This document shows, one piece after another, positions 21,711-34,373 of a stretch of 64,000 nt of DNA. Each line of letters opens with the position of its first letter. Positions within the stretch are counted from its first letter, which is position 1. Under the pieces are notes generated by a model. That model worked only from the letters and a program-made list of their open reading frames with translations. It ran no database searches and was not told the DNA's origin. This stretch comes from Angiostrongylus vasorum (Eukaryota; Nematoda; Chromadorea; Rhabditida; Metastrongylidae), in contig JADANN010000256.1 of NCBI GenBank assembly GCA_018806985.1, positions 2,269,501-2,333,500 on the forward strand. The letters run 5' to 3'. A program made the position numbers and the translations under genes.

Positions 21711-21883
21711 TAGTTTCACGTCACGCTTCTTCACGAATGGCAATCGCACATGACCAGGATGAACGCTCATACTACGTATTTTGGTGAAGATAGCCAGGTA
21801 GATCATGAAATCCAAGCCGGACGACCCGAACGCCACTACAGTGAGGAACTTGCGGTACGCAACGCATCCACTGGATCGACGTT
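21711..21883 (-). CDS. 7TM receptor-like TM5 exon (arm 1)
   Basis: A 173-bp segment between TGTGAG and CTA|GTGAGT encodes GCVAYRKFLTVVAFGSSGLD then FMIYLAIFTKIRSM and a basic stretch (RLPFVKKRDVKL). A hydrophobic helix followed by basic residues is what TM5 and the third intracellular loop look like. The donor is good; the acceptor is weak. The next exon in the minus direction that fits is the TM6-TM7 exon at 20928. The sequence immediately after the donor's partner acceptor reaches a stop quickly, so the gene may be broken. Confidence 0.5.
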
Positions 21884-21999
21884 CTCACATTTTATAATAT
21901 TTCAATAGTAATTATTTTCTATAATATTGATTTTGAAATAATTTCTAATATACCTTCCTGGAATAGAGGCAAGTAAATCCGAAGTTTTTCACTTGTTTG

Positions 22000-22480
22000 T
22001 TCAATATCCACGTGCTTTAGGAAAAAAAAACAGGAATTGCACGCGCTCGCGATAGCGGACAGGGCATGTTCGGGAAGTTCGGTGAAGTGGCGACTTTCCA
22101 GCTGTTGAGGCGACGCTCCAGACGAATTCGGTCACAGCTTCTTGGATTATTAAGCACACACGAGGTGGATAAAGTGATACATTCGTCTAACGTTTCGACG
22201 TCTTCGCGTTCTTCAGAGTCGGTCTGAAGAGGGTTTCTGATCCACTGGTGGTGCTCACCGCGATCTTGTTGTTCGTAGTCGCATCGATTCGAAATAACTC
22301 GGCTATATTTTCTGCAGTTCTTATTAGTCCCACTCCCACTTCCTTATTTCTCACTCTTCTTCCTATTCACAAAAATCATTTCAAGGTGTTTTGTCAATGA
22401 GAAAAAGGAATACGATTTTTTCTCTCGCACATTTATTAAACGAAGCGAAGATTGGAAGCGCGTTGAACTTTTTTGTCTCA
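22000..22480 (-). repeat. Repeat with hammerhead-like core (arm 1)
   Basis: On the minus strand CTCTGAAGAACGCGAAGACG is followed by TCGAAACGTTAGAC (22186-22222): CUGANGA, a weak helix II and GAAACGU. It is flanked by GGTGAGCACCACCAGTGGATC and CACCTCGTGTGTGCTTAATA. Copies are at 27340-27680 and 36960-37300. It has no protein coding and is likely a non-autonomous retroelement or solo terminal repeat. Confidence 0.5.
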
Positions 22481-23340
22481 CTTGCGTTCATTGGGTTGAA
22501 GCGAACAGTCGTACATATTTGACAGGGAGACGATGCTCAAAAGGAAGCTTATAATGAGGTGAGGCTCTAAACGCATCGCAATGTATAGGCTGCACAACCA
22601 ACGCTGCAAATTGAATGAGTTTGGCTAGGTGACAACGCTTCACCTGATTTTCTGCAACCAACAGTCGCTTATTATCGGCGGTCTAGCCTATCTAAAAAAA
22701 TCTTCCAGAACTAATCGATCTCAAGAAATTGCTTTAGAGAAGTGGTGGGTTCCAAATAATTGGAATTTCATGTTGATTAAGTAAGTTAACTTGAATATCG
22801 TTGACAAAAGTATATAAATCTTGGCAGATGCTGTTATGACTAAGAAATTTAACTTGAACTGAATATCAGCGCATCAAAGCTCCGATCAAAAACGGCCACT
22901 AATTCTGCAAAGACCTAAGAAAAAACATTAATCCACTGAGCTGCGCTATGACAAGGCCTGGCGACGATGAATCAACCAAAATGTAAACTTGTGATCCAGA
23001 TGGTCTTCGAACGCAGCGTATTCTGGAGATCATACTTAATATGCCTCTAAAGTGATGCGTTCTATAAATGCTCCAGTCAGAATACGAAAATGTCATTTGA
23101 AATGGATATTGCACGTTCAGTTTCTTCACAATGCCATTTCACGGTTCTCTTTCACTAACGAATCTCTAGTCGATTAGACACATTATATGGCTCTTTCACA
23201 GGCTGGAATTGAGAAGGAGGATAAATGTAATCCAAAAATGGTTGTATATAACAAGAATAGGGTTACAGTTCCACCCACAATGGTTTGCCTTGTTTAGCAT
23301 GCGCGACCATATTACTGCATAGATTAATGCTTGACGATCT

Positions 23341-23697
23341 TTATGGCTTACCAGGACCATGAACCACTCTTTTTTTTTGCTTTATTTGTGCTCGGGACAA
23401 TAAACTTATATATTTTATCTCTGTCATTGCGCTCGTTGTATAAAGTGAGCAAAAAATCAAATTCTGTAAAGCATCACTAATGAAAAACGGATTCACAATT
23501 GGACTCAACATGTATGAAGTCCCAAACAAAATATTAAATAAGGCGTCAACTAGCCTGACATCATAGATGTAGCCAAAATTCTTGTATCTCTTATAACAGC
23601 CAATGATATTCATGTGAGCAGTGAGCAAAATAGATAGAAGACACGGAATAGCCGTGAAGATGTACCAGCTCAGCCCATTCCTCTCTATCGTAGCACG
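23341..23697 (-). CDS. 7TM receptor C-terminal exon (two TM helices)
   Basis: Acceptor AAATTTTCAG precedes RATIERNGLSWYIFTAIP, helix CLLSILLTAHMNIIGCYKRY, then VRLVDALFNILFGTSYMLSP and IVNPFFISDALQNLIF. SPIVNPFF is the NPxxY-like end of TM7. It ends at a TAA (23341), or earlier at a GTAAGC donor near 23350. This is nematode chemoreceptor-like (SRX/SRSX style), but the exact family cannot be settled by eye. It is probably the 3' part of the gene starting at 24918. Confidence 0.6.
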   Translation of the reverse strand, partial: RATIERNGLSWYIFTAIPCLLSILLTAHMNIIGCYKRYKNFGYIYDVRLVDALFNILFGTSYMLSPIVNPFFISDALQNLIFCSLYTTSAMTEIKYISLLSRAQIKQKKRVVHGPGKP

Positions 23698-24592
23698 CTG
23701 AAAATTTTCCTTTTTCACTTGCTTGCAGCTTCCTTCCTCACTTTTTCTAACGTTAAAATGGCTGTTACACTTATTCGAATACTATTCTGATGACGTGAAT
23801 TTATTGGAAATCCTTGAGCTATCATTGTGTAAACAGCATCAAAAACTCTTGCGTTTCATGTGAGCCTACATATGCACCAGATTGCATGTGGAGTGTTCAG
23901 TATTTATAAAGCCGTCTGTTCAGCATAAATAACTTTCTCTCCAGTTTTTCTATAACTGGGGGTCTGAAAAATTTTCTCGAGTACCTTATCTCCTATTTCC
24001 TACTGCTTGAACACCGTTAAGAATCTTTCCTAAGCACTCTATAGCCCTGCCTAGGTAACTGTGGAGGGTAGAAAGTTATGTTCTGAATTCTTTGGAATTT
24101 TTTTACACACATTTTACCAAACGCAATCAAAGCGCATGACTGTTCTGCATAAAACCTGGTTTAACCGTTGTTTGCCTGTATCACCTGCCATAAAGTGGCT
24201 TGAAAATTTAATGACTTATACGTTTGTATTTTAGAATCGGTAAGTGACGTCAGAGGATTAAACTAACGTTCGCGACGTCAAATTATTAAAAATTATTTCA
24301 CTACACCAAAATTTACTTTCATCGTTGATGTGAGTTTCTCATTCGTAACCAATCGCCGTTTCTAACAAAGCCGGAAGTTTCTGCTCCATCTTTCGCAAAC
24401 GGAATTCTTACCAATGACCCTCTATAGGGGATTTTTTCTTTAACAAGATTTGACACTAGCATCGCAAAGCATTGTGTATCTCTTTGTGTTGAGTTCGTAT
24501 CCATAAGATCGACCATAACACCAATAATTTCAAACATCTAGTCAACCATTATCAATAATCACCAGGGTTTCATTAAATCATTAACAACTAAC

Positions 24593-24918
24593 CTTGATAG
24601 GGAAAAAAATATTAGAAACCTATCAATAGCCATAGTAGTTGTTGTGAACATGATTAATAGATAACCCATGGTATTGGGAGCTGTCAGTATGATGTTGTAT
24701 GGATCCGCAATGCAAGCGTCTCCCAATAGCGTTGGTAGGAGTACGAAACAATTCGCACTCAAGAACACTAGGTTCCCGGCGATCAAACTGGCTATGTGTG
24801 GACGAACCGAATGCTCGACCAAATTAGATCGGCAGAGCACAACGACGATTAGAAGATTCAGAATAATAGAACAGAAAGTAATGAGAAACATTATAGTCCC
24901 CATTATAAGTCTATCCAT
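24593..24918 (-). CDS. 7TM receptor N-terminal exon (TM1-TM3)
   Basis: ATG at 24918 (in-frame codons continue upstream to NIFSNQCFRTAYPSVHS). TM1 is GTIMFLITFCSIILNLLIVV, then LCRSNLVEHSVRPH. TM2 is IASLIAGNLVFLSANCFVLL. A Cys in DACIADPYN precedes TM3 (GYLLIMFTTTTMAIDRFLIF), with the DRF variant of the DRY motif. The exon ends at ATCAAG|GTTAGT. Layout and motifs fit a nematode chemosensory GPCR of the rhodopsin-like SRX/SRSX type. No exon for TM4-TM5 was found between this and 23697 (about 900 bp), so the gene may be a pseudogene or have a diverged middle exon. Confidence 0.65.
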
Positions 24919-27796
24919 ACTGATGGAATGCACAGACGGATAAGCGGTACGAAAGCACTGGTTCGAGAATATGTTCCTTTTAACACACGAATGGGATACA
25001 CAACGTTACACTAGGTCGAGCAAGTACTCGGTATGTTGAGGCGGAGCTAAATTTTGCCATTTACCTATCGTAGGTGGAATGCGTAGTAGGGAATGTTAAC
25101 GGTTTTCTTTATTTTTTCACAAATTAAACGCAGCCACGATGAGAATTTCCATTTCGTCGTATACATAATTTCTGCCAGTCACGCATCACCGTAGTTTTCC
25201 TATCTCAGCGTTTTAATAGCTAAGAATAGCTGGAATTATAGTCAGGCAGATATGCTAATTAGTGGAAACAAGGAAGATCCAAAAAAAAGCCCACAATTCA
25301 CACCTTAAGGAATAAACGGACTAAACGTTCCCCATTAATTAATTTGCTTCATGAATTCGACTGGACTGTGAAGTCACTGTCTATGTCTATCAGATAAACC
25401 GGATATCACTTCAGGAAGCTAGCATGGAGATCTTGGTTCATCCAGGGCGAAGCACTGAGCCAGTGACAACGTGTTCATTCTAGGGCATACTTTAATCACT
25501 CCAGTTCACGCGCCAATAAAAAACCACCACATGCCTTAAACACATAATGAGAGACAAAAGGACTCTGTAATATCTCGGAATGATTATCAAATTTCGAATA
25601 AACTGTTTATCTACTAATTGGTATTCCATCACGAAGACTTACCTCATTCCTCTTTTTGTAGATTAGCATTACAGTAATTTCTCACAGTGTTAGTAATATC
25701 ATATCCCTCTACTTGCTTTGAAATCGCAAGAGTCGCATTAAAGGCATATTTCATCTGTGTTCAATGGTCCTGTGATCAGATCTTCAAGCTGAGAAATGAC
25801 GGCGATGTAGCATCACAATCATGAACTGTGATCTAACACTACAACTCTTCTCAGTCTCTGCTAGCAAGAAGCAACTTTAAGAATACCTGTTGCATGGAGT
25901 CAGTCGTTGAAGGCAGTTCCAATCACGTCATGGCTTCTGAGGGATTTTTTTGGCAAGAAGTTGTCGTGATGTATGGGAAAGTGGTAGTCGTGAAGCGAGA
26001 GTCTATTGAGTACTGCTTGACATACTCCTGCACCGTAATCGTCTCATGCAGATACTTTTTTTTAAAGTCCAAAGATGCTTCGATAATTCTAGACTGGCCA
26101 GACTTTCTTTGAAGAAGCTCGATACGTTTAAATACGTACGTAAATAAGGTGTATTCGAATGCATGGCGCGCAGCCACATCCGGAAGTTTCGGACGTGAGA
26201 ATTGACGACAACGAAAGAGGTGGTTGCTCATTAATCACTGGCGAAGTTCTGCAGACATTTCTCAAAGCTGATTCTCCAAAAACTATACAAAAAGCAACTA
26301 AGACTTGAGTTCGTCCAATGAATCTTTGCTTGATTTTGACGCATGAAGGCACTGTCACATGAAAGATTTCGATAAATAAAACCAGGGCGAATCAGCGTTA
26401 ACAACTTCGCTCTCAGGTTTGTTTCGTGTCTCAGAGCGACACACACTCACAAACCTATTTCACTTTAATAATGAAAACAATGGGACTTTACATTTACAAG
26501 TAACGTCAAGAAAACGCAAAAAAGCTGTTATTTCTATATCTTCATTTCAAATGACACGATCTGCAAGCAGGAACAAACGAAGCAAATGACATTTTCGTAT
26601 TCTGACTGGAGCATTTATAGAACGCATCACTTTAGAGGCATATTAAGTATGATCTCCAGAATACGCTGCGTTCGAAGACCATCTGGATCACAAGTTTACA
26701 TTTTGGTTGATTCATCGTCGCCAGGCCTTGTCATAGCGCAGCTCAGTGGATTAATGTTTTTCTTAGGTCTTTGCAGAATTAGTGGCCGTTTTTGATCGGA
26801 GCTTTGATGCGCTGATATTCAGTTCAAGTTAAATTTCTTAGTCATAACAGCATCTGCCAAGATTTATATACTTTTGTCAACGATATTCAAGTTAACTTAC
26901 TTAATCAACATGAAATTCCAATTATTTGGAACCCACCACTTCTCTAAAGCAATTTCTTGAGATCGATTAGTTCTGGAAGATTTTTTTAGATAGGCTAGAC
27001 CGCCGATAATAAGCGACTGTTGGTTGCAGAAAATCAGGTGAAGCGTTGTCACCTAGCCAAACTCATTCAATTTGCAGCGTTGGTTGTGCAGCCTATACAT
27101 TGCGATGCGTTTAGAGCCTCACCTCATTATAAGCTTCCTTTTGAGCATCGTCTCCTGTCAAATATGTACGACTGTTCGCTTCAACCCAATGAACGCAAGT
27201 GAGACAAAAAAGTTCAACGCGCTTCCAATCTTCGCTTCGTTTAATAAATGTGCGAGAGAAAAAAATCGTATTCCTTTTTCTCATTGACAAAACACCTTGA
27301 AATGATTTTGTGAATAGGAAGAAGAGTGAGAAATAAGGAAGTGGGAGTGGGACTAATAAGAACTGCAGAAAATATAGCCGAGTTATTTCGAATCGATGCG
27401 ACTACGAACAACAAGATCGCGGTGAGCACCACCAGTGGATCAGAAACCCTCTTCAGACCGACTCTGAAGAACGCGAAGACGTCGAAACGTTAGACGAATG
27501 TATCACTTTATCCACCTCGTGTGTGCTTAATAATCCAAGAAGCTGTGACCGAATTCGTCTGGAGCGTCGCCTCAACAGCTGGAAAGTCGCCACTTCACCG
27601 AACTTCCCGAACATGCCCTGTCCGCTATCGCGAGCGCGTGCAATTCCTGTTTTTTTTTCCTAAAGCACGTGGATATTGAACAAACAAGTGAAAAACTTCG
27701 GATTTACTTGCCTCTATTCCAGGAAGGTATATTAGAAATTATTTCAAAATCAATATTATAGAAAATAATTACTATTGAAATATTATAAAATGTGAG

Positions 27797-27969
27797 AACG
27801 TCGATCCAGTGGATGCGTTGCGTACCGCAAGTTCCTCACTGTAGTGGCGTTCGGGTCGTCCGGCTTGGATTTCATGATCTACCTGGCTATCTTCACCAAA
27901 ATACGTAGTATGAGCGTTCATCCTGGTCATGTGCGATTGCCATTCGTGAAGAAGCGTGACGTGAAACTA
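27797..27969 (+). CDS. 7TM receptor-like TM5 exon (arm 2)
   Basis: Arm 2 counterpart of 21711-21883, 173 bp with the same splice sites and the same peptide (FLTVVAFGSSGLDFMIYLAI). Confidence 0.5.
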
Positions 27970-28750
27970 GTGAGTTCCTTGTCTCAAATTTTCTGTTAAC
28001 TGCCAGTGCCCACATAAAGACTTTAGATATTTCTTTTTATCATTTCTTGCAGTTGTTGTCTAAGTCAAGTCTTCTCCACCATTTCTTTATTTACTGAGCA
28101 TCATTCCTCTCCTCCGCTACGTGTTTTCAACTCGCAAAAACTCCTGTAACTCGTATTATTAATAGAATCTCGTAGAAATATCTTCTTCGTCGGGAAGTGA
28201 ACAGAATGACATGCAGTTGCACCGTTCCCCCACTATTTCCTGATGAATCTGCTTTTATAAACTGAGCTATGAAGAAGTTAGGCATTGTTAGATTGCCTTG
28301 CAAAGATGATAACTTAGTAATCCTTCCATCTGGAACTCCCACCAGTGACCTTACTGGGATGATGAATATCTAGTATGTATCGCAGCCGCAGCTATAAACC
28401 ACCCACCCCATTCACGATGACGGGAAAACCGTTGAAGCTGAACACAAAGGCGCAGATTCCTCCAAGGATTCGCTATAACTTCTTACCATGCAGTTTGTAC
28501 CTTCCCAGAGGGGTTGTGCTCTGTGATTCATAAGATCTTAATTAATTCAATAAACCAAGGTGTTAAACCCATATTTTCAACAGTTGGCCATGAATTCGTT
28601 GGCACATTAGCCATTCAAGATGAGATTGTCGTAGGAATGCTATCCAATGCGAAATCGTTTGAAGCAAGCGGAAAACTGTGTGCTTCCTCAAATTATTCTT
28701 TCACTAATTACAAGTAAGATGTGTTCAGATCGAAAATTAAACGGTTTCAG

Positions 28751-28990
28751 GTGGCAAATTTCCTGCTCACTTTGCATTGCGCAATTCATTGGCAGCACGT
28801 GCTACTACTTTCTGCCGAAGTTGCTGAAAGGCGCTACGATTTCGTTCCACCTGACGACTTTCTTGTCATCGCTGAACACTATGACGTATCCTTGTCTGAT
28901 GATCGCTTTTTCAGGATAACGTGCGTCTTATGATCAGAACGCTCTTTTCCAGTACGCAAGTGTGCAAGTTTCGCAGTGTTTCCTGTAATT
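28751..28990 (+). pseudogene. 7TM receptor-like TM6-TM7 exon, frameshifted (arm 2)
   Basis: Counterpart of 20656-20928 and 38370-38642. An extra T at about 28772 and another at about 28911 break the frame that is open in the other two copies. These may be true mutations or sequencing errors in homopolymers. Confidence 0.55.
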
Positions 28991-29211
28991 TCCCACCCCT
29001 ATCACTGTCCCCCTTCAAGCTTAGAATCCTAAAGTGCTTAGGAAAAAAAATCTTAATAATTCAAATCGCGTTAAATGATTTGATAATCGTTTAAAAATGT
29101 ATCCTTCCATTATCTGGTGTATACTTAATCTCTCAAAAACAGCAAAGCAAAGCAATAAATCAAATAGTAAACGGGCTTCAATAAATATTATATGTGTCCT
29201 TTTTTCAACAG

Positions 29212-29271
29212 GGAAACATTTTCTCAAGTAAATATGTGCATAACTACAGTATTGAAAATTATGACGACCAT
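29212..29271 (+). CDS. Exon-like segment NIFSSKYVHNY (arm 2)
   Basis: Same 60-bp, phase-0 segment as 20411-20470, with the same CAACAG and CAT|GTAAGT boundaries. One internal base differs (ACAGTATT against ACACTATT). Confidence 0.4.
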
Positions 29272-30211
29272 GTAAGTACATTCCTGACGATGAAAATGTT
29301 AGAAAGGCTGCATTCGATAAGAAATCCGGGGATGGTGGAGGAAAAAAGGGCAGGAATGATATAAATGCTGTAGCCATGTAACAATGTGGGACAGAACTGA
29401 AGAACAGCAATAGAAGCGCAGAGAGGAAAGAAGTGGTCACAAATTAATATCACAGTGGACTACGGTGAAGTTGTTGTTGAATGTATGGACACACAGTTAA
29501 CCAAACAAACGAGGGAATATGAATGAATACGTTCACGTTATCTCAGAGACCTGGACGATCGTGGCAGTAATGGCATTCTTGGCAGACGTACTATATAATC
29601 TGTGTGACGCTATGGTAAATTTTAGAAGTGGATTGAAAGAGACCGGCATTTCGATCTTCGCCGTAAATTTGCATGGCGCTTGTCCCTTTCCGAAATTTTT
29701 GTGGCTCGGACAAGTCTATGTTATCTAAATTGCACATGGAATGCTTTGACACTGTGCTTGGGAATTTCAAGCGAATCGTTAGAGATCTAAATAGTTAATG
29801 ATAACTTGTTACCGGATGTGATGTGACCGTCTGTGTAGTGAACAAAGTGTTCGGCGCGTTCGCTGTCTTTTGGGGGGAACCAGGTGGATTTGTTCAGACG
29901 ATATGCATTTCCGTTGCACAGTGATTTCAACGATCTTTCTTAAAGCTATTTACTGGCACGAATATTTGTCCGTTGACTTACACAAGCGTAGCGACGGTTT
30001 GATATTAGCTTGGTACATATGAAATGTCCAATTTTATTTAATTTTCTGTGTGTCTTTTTAAATGAAAATCGTACTCGTTATGTATGTTTTATATTTTTTG
30101 AAGCACATGGTATTCTCTTTCAATTCTAGTATTGGTTCTTCTCACGACTTTATTTTAAATTTCTTACAGGCCTTAACTTTAGTGTGAATTAACGTAGCAT
30201 TTGTATCCTCT

Positions 30212-31190
30212 TTTTGTACGAATGGAAGAGTGGACATAGTGCCGCGACAGGAACTCGGTATACCATCAAGTTTGGGGGTAAAGGTAATGTTGACAAATGT
30301 GCACTGTGAAGATGGTTTTGGAAATTCCGATCTGCTGATTTCGACCTCGAAGATAAGGAAGGTCGCTCGCGGATGTCCCAGTGAACTTGACGACGACGAA
30401 TTCAAGGCACTAGTGGAGGCAAACGCACGATCAACTGCTCGAGAGCTTGCAGAACAACTTAGCGTAACTACAAGAACAATTACCACTCACTTGAATCGCA
30501 TAGCAAAGACAAAAAACTCGACAAATAGGTGCCGCACGAATTAAACGATAATCACAAAGATCAACGTTTTGAAGCGTCGTCTGCTCTTATTCTGCGCAAC
30601 AAAAACGACCCTTTTCTTGATTGAACTGTGAAGTCCGACGAGGAGTAGATTCTGTAAGACAACCGGCAACGTTCAGCTCAATGGTTGGATTGCGACCAGG
30701 CTCCACAGTGCTTCCGAAAGCCGAAATCGCACCAAAAAAGGTTACGGTGACTGTTTAGTGGTCTGCAACCTCGACGAAATGCACCGTAAACTAGAACAGA
30801 AACGACCGGCATTAGTTAATAGAAGGGGGGCTGATCCTTCTCCACGACAACGCCCGGCGTCACGTTGCGTAACCAACGCTGTAGAAGTTGAACCAGTTGG
30901 GCCACGAAACTTTGCCTAATCCGCCATATTTACCAGACCTCTTACCTACCGGCTATCACTTCTTCAAGCAGCTTGACAACTTCCTGCGCTGCGAAATGCT
31001 TCACCAACCACGATGACGCATAAAAGGCCTTCGATGATTTCACCGCTTCCAGAACTCCAGAATTTTATGCAACTGGAATAAGTAAACTTCTCTTTCGTTG
31101 ATTATTTTGAATAATAAATTTTCCTTGAAGCCAGTTGTGATATTTTAAATAATATGGTTAAAAATGCTCATTTATTTCTGAACAACCTAA
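30212..31190 (+). mobile_element. Mariner transposon remnant (arm 2)
   Basis: Mirror copy of 18492-19480. The transposase piece with ARELAEQLSVTTRTITTHLN is at about 30420-30500. The terminal repeat, reading outward as AACAACCTAA, is at 31180-31190. It was duplicated along with the arm and did not transpose independently. Confidence 0.85.
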
Positions 31191-33811
31191 TAAAGTGGAG
31201 GCTCAACAATGTGCATCAAATTTAACCAATTTCTCACCTGCTAGATTATCCAAAAGAAAAGCGCTGGTGAATTCAGTGGCCTTAATTGGTGAGAGGCAAT
31301 AAAAACCTTTCCAAACTTGGTAAATATTCACATCTCGAAGATCGCTCCTAAGAGCACTCTTAGTTCCCGATGTTCTTGTTGAACAAACGTTGAGCACTCC
31401 TAATGATATGATGCACCTTAAGGAACTAATTCATTCAGTAGTAAAGAAGAACACATTTAGCAGCAGAATGGCGTTGTGACACTGTACTAACGAAGTAATC
31501 ATTGACAAACATAGAGTTGGAGTTGTGTAGCCAATTGGGTTGACTTCGAAGAATTATTTCACTAAGTACTTCATTCTATGCGATAGTCACTGGCATGTAA
31601 TCTGGCCGTGAATAAAGAAATATATATGACCTTGGTAATTTACTGTCTTTCTCGATGAGCAAACACGAGATTGTCGTTAAATCGTTTAACAACACACAGG
31701 GGGCTGACATTTCTGCATGTTCGCTACTTCGGACTTTAGAAAGGGCAAATTGACACGCAATCCACTCAACCAAGCACTTTCACCACCTCAGCAGACAAGA
31801 CATAACACGTAAATTTTCTATGCGCATAAAACGGGTTCTTTTTAACACTCACTGTTTTGTTCTTTCTAAGCCTTCGTAAGTCACTTTTGAGGACAAGCTG
31901 CACGTATTCTTACGTGGGCGAGCATTATTACGTAAAAAAAAATCAGGTTGAGGTATGGCACGAGGTCATGCGTGCTAACCTGACAGTCCACATTGCGGTT
32001 CATTTCTGGATCTTTGGAATTTGTCCAGAACTGCTACTAATTACTAATGCTAATACTAACATCTCAAAGATCGTTCTTAAAACCTATGTTGTGGTGCACT
32101 TTAAGAAACTAATTGTTTCGTCAAATATGTCCAGGACATTCCGTTGCAACCTGATGTTCTGTCACTAACACAACGAAGTAATCATTCACTTCAATTTGGC
32201 ATTCTTGTGGACACATTCTTTCTGTACAACAAAGCACTTTTTTGTAGAAATTAACTATACGCTTGTGCGAGGTCTGATTATAGAAGGTCACCGTCTAAGA
32301 ACTACTTCAACGATTGCAAAAGAACTGGATACCAACCTGTAAATAATCGCTCTTCATTTTAAGAACATTTAAAAAAGTGAAAAAGAACGAAAAATGGGTC
32401 CTACACTAAATATACAAGGAATGATAAGGTAAACGTTATAAAATTTATTCTGAACATTCTTCGTTCCATGCAAAAAAAGTGATCCGTCAGTCGTCGTGAG
32501 ACCTATGATTGGAAGTCAATCCATTCCTACAACCCACAACTTCCAGCTCATCTGTAAAGCCGACAGGGTGTTCCCAAAAACTCTCAAAGTTATAGTCGCA
32601 TTTTTTGCTCGCAGGAGATGAAGTCACGTAATAGAAACCCTCGAGTCCTCACACGACAAGAAATGATGCTTGCACTCACTCCTTAAAATCTTTACGATTC
32701 TGAAGATGGTGATGACGGTAGTCGAAAAACTTACAAGCTCGTGAATAAAACAAGATGTTTATTTTGTACAGGTGTAGTGCAATGCATGATGTAGCGCTGA
32801 AGATGTGGAACGAATTGAGTTAGGGAACTCCGGTCTACTCACCGTAGTCAATAGACCTCTCTTTCACTGAGCACTTTTCAAGCACCGCGGCGACTAGTTT
32901 CGATGGAAAACATCAGCAGTCAGGTGGTTACTAGAAAATATCGCTGAATGATTTTGCATTTCCATTGTCCCAAAATTCAATGGTGAATGTTGCATCTTAC
33001 TGATGAAAACCTATAGATTCTAATATTTCTCTTGTCGACTAATCACGCTGTGCTCCAGGATAATCACGACCTATCGAAGCCAATACTTTGCAAACAAATA
33101 GTTGTGACATTCACAGTGCAATAATTCGGTTTTGCAGGATAAACTCATTTGTACGAAAAGATAAAAATTAGTAAATGGTAGGATTCTGGAAGTCAGCTGG
33201 GTCTAACTGAATATTCGCTGGTTGTACGTTGCGTTTCGTAACTGCCATGTAATTCCGCTGTTATTAAAAGTATATGTATTATTTAGAATATATAAGATTA
33301 TCTAGTACGGTTTTCCTTTTCTATTCTGGCATTTTATTCCAAAGCCACTAAGGATGGGTGCTTAACGTAATAAGTATTTACAGTGGCATTTCCCATCCAA
33401 TAGTACTTGTAACTTTGTTTGAGAATGTTGTGACATACTATTGCAGTACTTTTTCTTTTGGGAAGCACTCCTTCCAGTGCCACAAGTCTTAGTGAAAAAC
33501 TAGGCCGTTTCTTCCCACTACAACATTTAACACACTTAACTTCAAGTTATAAGAATCTTGATAATTACTGTGTATCATTTTACAGCGTGGATGTCACTTC
33601 ACATGATTATGTTAAGCAATATTCAACTTTTTTCGTGAGAATGAGGAAAGTAGGGGATAAAAGATTAAAGAGTTTGGCGTTGCTAAATCCTAAGAGCTGT
33701 GAAGTGCCTTTAATCCATTAAGAACTCTAGTTGAGACTGAGTATACTGCTGACGTAACTAACCAGTATTTTTCTCCTCTCAGACAAGTCTAATACTAATT
33801 TGCTCAGCCCG

Positions 33812-34062
33812 GAGCGATCGAAGGCTTGCATAGTCCGGAGCAAGGGATAGAACGAACGACCAGAATTGTGTGTTTCACATGGCAACTCTAATCACTGCGT
33901 TACACGCGCCCATCACGAGAACGGTGCGGATGGAAAATGTGCTGTGCACCACATTACTCTGAAGGAAATACTACAGTCGTTCGTCCGTAGGCCAATAGCT
34001 CGGATTACCAGGTATGATGAAGACGAAGACGTCGAAACGTTAGCTGCTTAGCCGAATAAGCG
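33812..34062 (+). repeat. Repeat with hammerhead-like core (arm 2)
   Basis: Mirror of 15620-15870. The core ATGATGAAGACGAAGACGTC followed by GAAACGTTAGC is at 34007-34046. Confidence 0.5.
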
Positions 34063-34373
34063 TCTCTGTCAACCTAGTGTTAGCTTAAAAAACGCAAGGA
34101 GGTATTGATCATTACTACCGAGAATAAATGGCGGTCGGTTTGAAAAATGCCAACAGTTGTCTTTTTTTATTGGAGGAAGGCCACAAAAATCACAACAATG
34201 TAAGATTACGAATGGTATTATTAAGCATGTTTTCTAAAGTGCTTCGTAAAAATGAAATTAATGGGGGGGAAAATGGGCATACAAATCGAAGAGGGGCAGT
34301 GCGAATGAGAAGTTCGCTTCACAAAGAGGCGATACGACCGAACAAACTGAATGAGTGATGGAAATCATCCAGT

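Larger units (their letters stand above)
13057..23098. repeat. Arm 1 of a 10-kb inverted duplication
   Basis: The sequence is the reverse complement of 26584-36624: coordinates pair so that position x matches about 49681-x throughout. Equivalent open frames were matched at ten or more points, for example 13603 with 36080, 17516 with 32168, 19156 with 30544 and 21338 with 28342. Differences seen are mainly single-base homopolymer changes. The outer end is at TCAAGGACC (13057). The inner end is at GTCATTT (23098). Confidence 0.95.
23099..26583. other. Spacer of the inverted duplication
   Basis: About 3.5 kb of single-copy sequence between the arms. It holds the receptor exons at 23341-23697 and 24593-24918 on the minus strand. 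The part from about 24950 to 26580 shows no convincing gene. A minus frame at 25923-26231 is open for 102 codons but has no recognised motif. Confidence 0.8.

Noticed and set aside
24319..24537. Middle (TM4-TM5) exon of the spacer receptor gene
   Set aside because: The frame is polar and lacks a hydrophobic helix, so it cannot be the missing receptor exon.
31576..31773. 65-codon frame in both arms
   Set aside because: No start context, motif or splice sites. Its presence in both arms is explained by the duplication.
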